Part shown: positions 59,501-64,000 of the stretch, one piece after another
Layout: each line of letters starts with the position of its first letter
Position numbering within the stretch: the first letter of the stretch is position 1
NCBI RefSeq assembly: GCF_900090145.1
Contig: NZ_FMHI01000008.1
Coordinates: 1-64,000 of the forward strand
Direction: 5' to 3'
Length of the DNA stretch: 64,000 nt
DNA from: Streptomyces sp. WMMB 322
GTDB lineage: Bacteria; Actinomycetota; Actinomycetes; Streptomycetales; Streptomycetaceae
Made by a program: the position numbers and the translations under genes
The notes under the pieces: generated by a model
Database searches by the model: none
Seen by the model: the letters and a program-made list of their open reading frames with translations, nothing else
What the model was told of the DNA's origin: nothing

Positions 59501-61169
59501 GGGCCGCGTCACGAGGAAGAACGCCGACGGCGACGCCACCGACTTCACCTACGACGCGGCCGGGCGTCTCATATCCGCCTCGGGCCCCGACGCGGAGCTG
59601 GTCTGCCGCCGCGACAAGCTCGGACGCGTCAAGGACGAGGTCGTCAACGGCCGTGTCCTCACCCACGATTACGACGCTCTCGGCCGCCGCACCCGCCGGG
59701 TCACCCCCGCCGGCACCGTCACCACCTACACCTACGACGCGGTCGGCAACCGCACGTCACTCACCACCAACGGGCACACGCTCACCTTCGACCACGACGA
59801 GTCGGGTCGCGAGACCAGTCGCAGCGTCGGCGACGCCCTGACGTTCACCAGCCTGTGGGACCCGGCGGGGCGTCTGGCGTCCCAGACGATCGCCGGCCCC
59901 TCGGCAGGCACGGTGCAGCAGCGCACGTACCGCTACCGCGCCGACAGTCATCTCGTGGGCGTCGACGACCGGTTGAACGGCTCGCAGCTCTTCGACCTCG
60001 ACCCGGCCGGGCGCGTGACGGCAGTGCGTGCGGAGAACTGGTCGGAGGCGTACGCGTACGACGAGGCGGGCAACCAGACCAGTGCCGACTGGCCCGCGCA
60101 GCACGCGGGTTCGGACGCGCGGGGTGAGCGCAGCTACAGCGGCACGAAGCTGCTGACCGCGGGGTCGATCCGCTACGAGTACGACGAGGCGGGCCGTGCG
60201 GTGCTGCGGCAGAAGTCGCGGCTGTCGAAGAAGCCGGACACCTGGCGCTACTCCTGGGACGGGGAGGACCGTCTGACGTCGGTGACGACGCCGGACGGGA
60301 CGCGCTGGCGGTACTTGTACGACCCGCTGGGCCGGCGCATCGCCAAGCAGCGGCTCGGCGGCGACGACGGCCAGGGCGACGGTGAACAGGTGCTGGAGCA
60401 GGTCGACTTCACCTGGGACGGTACGACGCTGGTGGAGCAGACGAGCACTGCTCCGAATCTGCCGGATCCGGTGACGCTCACGTGGGATCACGACGGTCTG
60501 CGGCCGTTGACGCAGACCGAGCGCATCACGAACGAGACGACGCAGGCCGAGATCGACTCGCGGTTCTTCGCGATCGCCACGGACCTGGTGGGTGCTCCGT
60601 CCGAACTGCTCGATGAGAGCGGCGGCATCGCCTGGCGCACGCGCAGCACCCTGTGGGGCACGACGACGTGGAACGCGGACGCCACGGCCTACACGCCGCT
60701 GCGTTTCCCCGGCCAGTACGCCGACCCGGAGACGGGCCTGCACTACAACTTCCACCGCCACTACGACCCCACCACGGCCCGCTACATCTCCCAGGACCCC
60801 CTGGGCCTCGACCCTGCCCCTAACCCGGTCACGTACGTGCACAACCCGCACACGTGGGCGGACCCGCTCGGCTTGGCCGCATGTCCCGCAGCTATGCGGC
60901 GGGATTTCGACGGCCTACCTGACGGAAAGCAGAAAGGGAAAGTCAAAGTAGTTGAAAGCGTGGGGGAATTGCGCGCCAAGTTCGACTCGTGGACACAGGG
61001 TGCAGAGCGTCTTCCTGCACGAGGACCAAAGATCCCTGAGGTGTACAAGCTGGAAGACGGAACTGTGGTGCAATGGCGAACGACGTCCGCTTCTGGTGGC
61101 GAGACGATCGATATCATTGAGCCAGGGAAGTCCACCCCTAAGAAGGTGCACATTGACAGCGGTTCGTGA
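56568..61169 (+). CDS. RHS-repeat polymorphic toxin
   Basis: A 1533-residue protein. Residues 1-190 are helical (WXG/LXG-like, with VHGWEGEAGEAFRSEFQPQP) and look like a type VII export region; about 250-270 is Gly/Ala-rich and hydrophobic. A DUF6531-type start NEPVDMATGRMVLPQTDVSL (about 395) opens the RHS shell, with more than a dozen YD repeats (YDEVGRPLRVVLPDGG, YDAAGRLISASGPDAE and so on) to about 1430. The RHS core ends RFPGQYADPETGLHYNFHRH and DPLGLA, after which about 97 residues form the toxin tip (YKLEDGTVVQWRTTSASGGE, KVHIDSGS). The tip fold is not recognised; a nuclease is a guess. GTG start. Confidence 0.92.
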   Translation: MGLGDAFEAVGDGVEWAGGKAADGLESVGLEGAAEGVRDAGEWTADKLGADVSERQLGETEDPKEIIHGDVEKLTDRAEHLRDFYKAFDKLGSGLKRLDVHGWEGEAGEAFRSEFQPQPKFWLQAADACEAAAKQMVQYASTVQWAQGEAKEAIALYKKSKAASDKAVDDYNAKADEWNRKNDSGQDAGPKPPPFQDPGKAGLDRAQHMVGEARHQRDDAARRAKDAMKGLVEQAPKLPGAWDMAKLAFKSMGEGMALNSVHLVGGALKGLGETVGLVRMLNPQDPYNLTHPAQYMQNVNGVATGLASTVAHPERLVGIVKNQNWRDPAEAIGKVAVDLIGGKGAGGAAKGGLKGALKAGGKEAAEQGAKQAARKSVKERISDLARDLKCKVLRNEPVDMATGRMVLPQTDVSLPGTFPLDFSRTFESAYRNGGWFGPAWASTIDERLEADAEGVVHVAADGSVRAYPHPAPDLSVTPVKGVPWTLERHPDGSYVLHDPVERITRTFEAPAGVEPGGDGIARLASVSDAQGNWISVEWDLGQPHSMSHSGGYELLFTCDAGRITALSLSTPEGPVRLRSYAYGERGFLTSVADFEDRATRYEVDERGRIVKWTDSNDSSFSYVYDDEDRCIHHEGEAGHLKSRFEYGLDSSEPGCTTTRVTDSLGHISLFTVDAQLRIVAETDRAGRTTRTTYDDEHRPLTVTDPFPASGRGDPKGATVSYTYDEVGRPLRVVLPDGGEVSVEYDEHGRPVRRTDADGAEWHYARDERGLLTAVTDPAGSTTTYGYDARGHLASVTDVLGATTAVRCDAAGLPVWITDPLGGTTAYVRDAFGRPVTVTEPSGAVTSLEWTTEGHLLSRTDPGGEVQSWTYDGEGNCLTHTDAVGGETHYEYTHFDLRTARTGPDGVRHTFAYDTELRLVQVANPQGLTWSYTYDPAGRLISETDFDGRTVQYGQDDAGRLAFRTNPAGETVSFTRDAMGRVTRKNADGDATDFTYDAAGRLISASGPDAELVCRRDKLGRVKDEVVNGRVLTHDYDALGRRTRRVTPAGTVTTYTYDAVGNRTSLTTNGHTLTFDHDESGRETSRSVGDALTFTSLWDPAGRLASQTIAGPSAGTVQQRTYRYRADSHLVGVDDRLNGSQLFDLDPAGRVTAVRAENWSEAYAYDEAGNQTSADWPAQHAGSDARGERSYSGTKLLTAGSIRYEYDEAGRAVLRQKSRLSKKPDTWRYSWDGEDRLTSVTTPDGTRWRYLYDPLGRRIAKQRLGGDDGQGDGEQVLEQVDFTWDGTTLVEQTSTAPNLPDPVTLTWDHDGLRPLTQTERITNETTQAEIDSRFFAIATDLVGAPSELLDESGGIAWRTRSTLWGTTTWNADATAYTPLRFPGQYADPETGLHYNFHRHYDPTTARYISQDPLGLDPAPNPVTYVHNPHTWADPLGLAACPAAMRRDFDGLPDGKQKGKVKVVESVGELRAKFDSWTQGAERLPARGPKIPEVYKLEDGTVVQWRTTSASGGETIDIIEPGKSTPKKVHIDSGS

Positions 61170-61178
61170 AGGAGGCCG

Positions 61179-61523
61179 ATGAGGGATCGGTTGCAGGCCT
61201 TCGTTACTGAGATCCTTCGTGATGCAGAAGACGACTGGATTATGGTAGATAGTGTCATCGCGTATGGATGGGAAGCAGGTGGTCAGGAAGGTGATGACCC
61301 TCGTGAGGTTACAGTCGAGCTGATCCGTTTCCTCCTGGAGGAGGGTTTGATGCGGGTCGGTGATCTCGGCGAAAGTGGGTTCGAGGCTTGGACATGTTCT
61401 GTGGACGAATCGGTCAGGAAATTCGTCGACGGTTGTGAGGCCTACGACTGGGAACCGCAGGGGGCACTTTGGTGGCTTGAAATCACCAACAAGGGCAGAG
61501 AACGGATTGATCGATCGGCGTGA
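61179..61523 (+). CDS. Putative immunity protein for the RHS toxin
   Basis: A 114-residue acidic protein (FVTEILRDAEDDWIMVDSVI, VELIRFLLEEGLMRVGDLGE, ALWWLEITNKGRERID), predicted mixed alpha/beta, with no membrane segment. It starts 10 bases after the toxin stop with AGGAGG in the gap. Position, small acidic size and reduced G+C compared with neighbours are what is expected of a cognate immunity gene that moves with the toxin tip. No family was recognised. Confidence 0.7.
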   Translation: MRDRLQAFVTEILRDAEDDWIMVDSVIAYGWEAGGQEGDDPREVTVELIRFLLEEGLMRVGDLGESGFEAWTCSVDESVRKFVDGCEAYDWEPQGALWWLEITNKGRERIDRSA

Positions 61524-62359
61524 TTCTTCTGGCGTTGTTGCAGTGCTGACCACGTCGCATAGTGGTTCATGAAGGAACCTCAATCCCGCCTCCGCACTAA
61601 GGGAAATATGGACCAAGCGGCCTTGAGGTCATGAGCGGTAGGATCTGCTTCTTCGTTGACTCACTAACGTGGCGGGGTTGGGGGCGGCGATGGCAACGAA
61701 TTCGATGCTGCTGGAACTCTGTGAACCCGGGCAGCTTCCTGGTGTGCGTTGTCCTTTCTGTATTCGCTCTGCGGGAGCTTCTTTGAGGCCTCGATGGCTC
61801 CTGGAAGCGCCAGGTCTGGTGTGCCCTGTTGCGGTGTACTGAGTTGCTTTCAGGCTGGATGCATGGGAGTCCTGCCTTGCGCACCGGCTCCCTGAACTCC
61901 TCTCCGGTCACGCAGCGTTACGCCCGCCGATCGCCATCCGCGCCCCTGCGCCGATCGCCGGGGCGGCCTGTGGCCGTGACTCGGCCCCTGGTCCGAGCGG
62001 GCGCCGGGCCCCGTGTCAGCCCGACCCCGGAGCCTTGCCGCAGCCGCCACCCGCCCGCCCGCCCCCAGTCGCTCACACTTTGTCCACATCGTGGATGAAG
62101 CCAACTTATCCGTTGCCAAAGGGGTTTCCGAATGGGACGAAGATGGCTACCGTCCTGTGGTGCAACGGACATGAGCCGCGTTCCCCCTCGTAGTTCGTAC
62201 GGCTCCCGCACCTTCCCGTAAGCCCCGACTCCCGACGCACCACCGCACCACGGTCCTGCCAGGACAACCACCATGCGGCGCGACGGCGCGCGCCTGTGCC
62301 AGCTCAAGCGGTCAACGACACCCACGTCACCAACCGTTCTCCCTCTCAGGAGTAGTCGC
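61524..62359 (+). other. Long non-coding stretch after the toxin-immunity pair
   Basis: From 61524 to about 61880 the DNA is markedly lower in G+C than the rest and may be a remnant of exchanged toxin-tip DNA. A small frame with CPFC (listed separately) is the only gene-like element. From about 61900 the composition returns to normal. The last 260 bases must hold the promoter of the sugar dehydrogenase gene. Confidence 0.5.
61690..61842 (+). CDS. Possible 50-residue ORF with a CPFC motif
   Basis: ATG 61690 opens a 50-codon frame starting MATNSMLLELCEPGQLPGVR and containing CPFC and a second cysteine further on, which might bind zinc. GGGGGCGGCG precedes the ATG, a poor ribosome-binding site. 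It is in low-G+C DNA and could be a relict of a displaced gene. Confidence 0.25.
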   Translation: MATNSMLLELCEPGQLPGVRCPFCIRSAGASLRPRWLLEAPGLVCPVAVY

Positions 62360-64000
62360 GTGCACAGGATCACCCGTTCTTCATTCCTGCCCTCCGGACC
62401 AAACAGACACCCACGGCAGCGCCACTCGCCGCCCCGCCCCCGGCGGCGGCGCAGCGCGTTCCGCTCCCGCATCGCCGTTCTTCTCTCGGGCGTGCTGGTC
62501 GCCGGCGGCCTCACACTCGGCGCCGCACCGGCCTCGGCGGCACCGCCCCGCGGTGCGGACGCCAAGCCCGAGGCCGCCGACTTCCAACAGGTCACTCTCG
62601 CGAAGGGAGTTGCCGAGACCGGTGAGCCGATGACGTTCACGGTGCTGCCGGACCGGTCCGTGCTGCACACCTCGCGCGACGGCACGCTGCGCCTCACCGA
62701 CGCGGGGGGCTCCACGAAGGTGGCCGGGCAGATCCCCGTCTACAGCCACGACGAGGAAGGGCTCCAAGGCATAGGCGCCGACCCGGACTTCGCCGACAAC
62801 CGCTTCGTCTACCTCTACTACGCGCCGCCCCTGAACACCCCCGAGGGCGACGTTCCCGAGACGGGCAACCCGGACGACTTCAAGCCCTTCGAAGGTGTCA
62901 ACCGGCTCTCCCGCTACGTGCTGTCCGAGGACGGCACCCTCGACATGGACAGCGAGAAGACGATCCTCGAGGTCCCCGCCAGCCGTGGCCTGTGCTGCCA
63001 CGTCGGCGGCGACATCGCCTTCGACAACGACGGCAACCTGCTGCTGTCCACCGGCGACGACACCAACCCGTTCCAGTCCGACGGCTACACCCCGATCGAC
63101 GAACGGGCCGACCGAAACCCGGCGTTCGACGCGCAGCGCAGCTCCGGCAACACCAACGACCTGCGCGGCAAGATCCTCCGCATCAAGGTGAAGGACGACG
63201 GCTCCTACGACATCCCGGAGGGCAACCTCTTCGAGCCGGGCACCGGGAAGACACGCCCCGAGATCTACGCGATGGGCTTCCGCAACCCGTTCCGCATGAG
63301 CGTCGACAAGCCCACGGGCATCGTCTACGTCGGCGACTACGGTCCCGACGCCGGCACCGCCGACCCGGCCCGTGGTCCCGCAGGGCAGGTGGAGTTCGCG
63401 CGCGTCACCGAGGCGGGGAACTACGGCTGGCCGTACTGCACCGGCGACAACGACGCCTTCACCGACTACGACTTCGGCACCGGCGAGTCCGGCGAGAAGT
63501 TCGACTGCGACGCCCCGAAGAACGACTCGCCCAACAACACCGGCCTCACCGAGCTGCCGCCGGCGCAGGCGGCCTGGATTCCCTACGACGGCGCGTCCGT
63601 GCCGGAGTTCGGTGACGGTTCCGAGTCGCCCATGGGCGGCCCCGTCTACCGCTACGACAAGAACCTCGACTCGGATGTGAAGTTCCCGAAGGAGTACGAC
63701 GGTGACTTCTTCGCCGGCGAGTTCGGGCGGCAGTGGCTCAAGCGGATCGAGCAGAAGAAGGACGGCACCGTCACCTCCATCAACGACTTCCCCTGGGCGG
63801 GGACGCAGGTGATGGACATGGAGTTCGGTCCGGACGGAGCGCTGTACGTGCTCGACTACGGCACCGGCTTCTTCAACGGCGACGAGAACTCGGCGGTGTA
63901 CCGCATCGAGAACGCCACCGACGGCCACAGTCCCGTCGCGGAGGCCACGTCGGACAGGACCAGCGGACAGGCGCCGCTGGAGGTCGCGTTCTCCTCCGAG
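62360..64000 (+). CDS. Secreted PQQ-type sugar dehydrogenase (3' end outside window)
   Basis: The first 547 residues of a secreted protein. A basic N-terminus precedes a signal peptide (IAVLLSGVLVAGGLTLGAAP, cleavage after ASA near residue 57). A six-bladed glucose/sorbosone dehydrogenase propeller follows: YSHDEEGLQGIGADPDFADN, LCCHVGGDIAFDNDGNLLLS, LRGKILRIKVKDDGSYDIPE, YAMGFRNPFRMSVDKPTG, GNYGWPYCTGDN and VMDMEFGPDGALYVLDYGTG. The last visible residues (SPVAEATSDRTSGQAPLEVA) begin a PKD domain, as in larger Streptomyces carbohydrate-binding dehydrogenases. GTG start with CAGGAG upstream. It probably oxidises extracellular sugars. Confidence 0.88.
   Translation, partial: MHRITRSSFLPSGPNRHPRQRHSPPRPRRRRSAFRSRIAVLLSGVLVAGGLTLGAAPASAAPPRGADAKPEAADFQQVTLAKGVAETGEPMTFTVLPDRSVLHTSRDGTLRLTDAGGSTKVAGQIPVYSHDEEGLQGIGADPDFADNRFVYLYYAPPLNTPEGDVPETGNPDDFKPFEGVNRLSRYVLSEDGTLDMDSEKTILEVPASRGLCCHVGGDIAFDNDGNLLLSTGDDTNPFQSDGYTPIDERADRNPAFDAQRSSGNTNDLRGKILRIKVKDDGSYDIPEGNLFEPGTGKTRPEIYAMGFRNPFRMSVDKPTGIVYVGDYGPDAGTADPARGPAGQVEFARVTEAGNYGWPYCTGDNDAFTDYDFGTGESGEKFDCDAPKNDSPNNTGLTELPPAQAAWIPYDGASVPEFGDGSESPMGGPVYRYDKNLDSDVKFPKEYDGDFFAGEFGRQWLKRIEQKKDGTVTSINDFPWAGTQVMDMEFGPDGALYVLDYGTGFFNGDENSAVYRIENATDGHSPVAEATSDRTSGQAPLEVAFSSE

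Noticed and set aside
55785-59666. A 1293-codon open frame on the minus strand opposite the RHS toxin gene
   Set aside because: It is an antisense shadow of the G+C-rich toxin gene, with no recognisable domain and no ribosome-binding site; the plus strand shows clear RHS repeats.
60868-61169. Assignment of the RHS tip to a named nuclease family
   Set aside because: The visible residues did not match any toxin family well enough to name; left unassigned.
61611-61641. A fourth SigK-type promoter: GACCAAGCG with CGGTAG 16 bases later
   Set aside because: The -10 half does not match CGAAKs, and no gene of the regulon follows; most likely chance.

Overview
The window is high-G+C DNA with GTG starts, GTGA/ATGA stop-start overlaps and strong third-position G/C bias. 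Gene content (SigB/F-type sigma factor, streptogrisin-type protease, ECF41 sigma factor, ROK and LacI sugar regulators, MFS small subunit, RHS polymorphic toxin) points to a Streptomyces or close relative. No rRNA, tRNA, CRISPR, insertion sequence or complete prophage was seen.

Layout. 1-5.1 kb: end of a SigB/F-type sigma factor, a GAF protein, a PLP-fold protein without its catalytic lysine coupled to a metallo-beta-lactamase-fold (MBL) hydrolase, and a DedA/MBL pair. 5.3-10.2 kb: a membrane-anchored alkaline-phosphatase-superfamily enzyme, a fatty-acid desaturase, a YrhK protein and a PHP phosphoesterase. 10.4-12.7 kb: a LacI regulator and GH130 enzyme with a candidate operator. 12.8-15.7 kb: SnoaL-like protein, XRE regulator, pterin dehydratase and secreted serine protease.

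15.9-25.7 kb is the most striking region. A fasciclin lipoprotein and a sulfite-oxidase-type molybdoenzyme face a five-gene operon (FAD oxidoreductase, DUF1365, two cyclopropane-synthase-type methyltransferases, DUF1295), followed by a zinc anti-sigma factor and an ECF sigma factor. The genes parallel the mycobacterial sigK-rskA/Rv0446c-Rv0449c locus and its fasciclin targets. Three promoters share the pattern GACCAAkCC-N16-CGAAKs: one before sigK, one before the molybdoenzyme and one before the lipid operon. This looks like a self-contained SigK-type regulon acting on membrane lipid and cell-surface redox functions.

25.9-32.1 kb: aldo/keto reductase, long-chain acyl-CoA ligase, bile-acid/sodium-symporter-family transporter and secreted sialidase. 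32.5-43.5 kb: a formate module made of an OFA-type oxalate/formate transporter with a 52-residue partner, a PanE-like reductase, a formate dehydrogenase whose alpha chain is split in two, a NuoEF-type diaphorase, FdhD, and a GntR/FCD regulator; related operator-like sites precede all three transcription units. 43.7-45.9 kb: ECF41 sigma factor coupled to an NDH-2-like oxidoreductase. 46.3-53.9 kb: ROK regulator, sugar ABC transporter, Gfo/Idh/MocA dehydrogenase and a TIM-barrel isomerase, ended by a strong terminator. 54.4-64 kb: secreted peptidoglycan-binding M15 peptidase, a four-gene RHS toxin module (SseB-like, helical partner, 1533-residue toxin, immunity candidate) with a drop in G+C at the toxin tip, and the first part of a secreted PQQ-type sugar dehydrogenase cut by the window edge.
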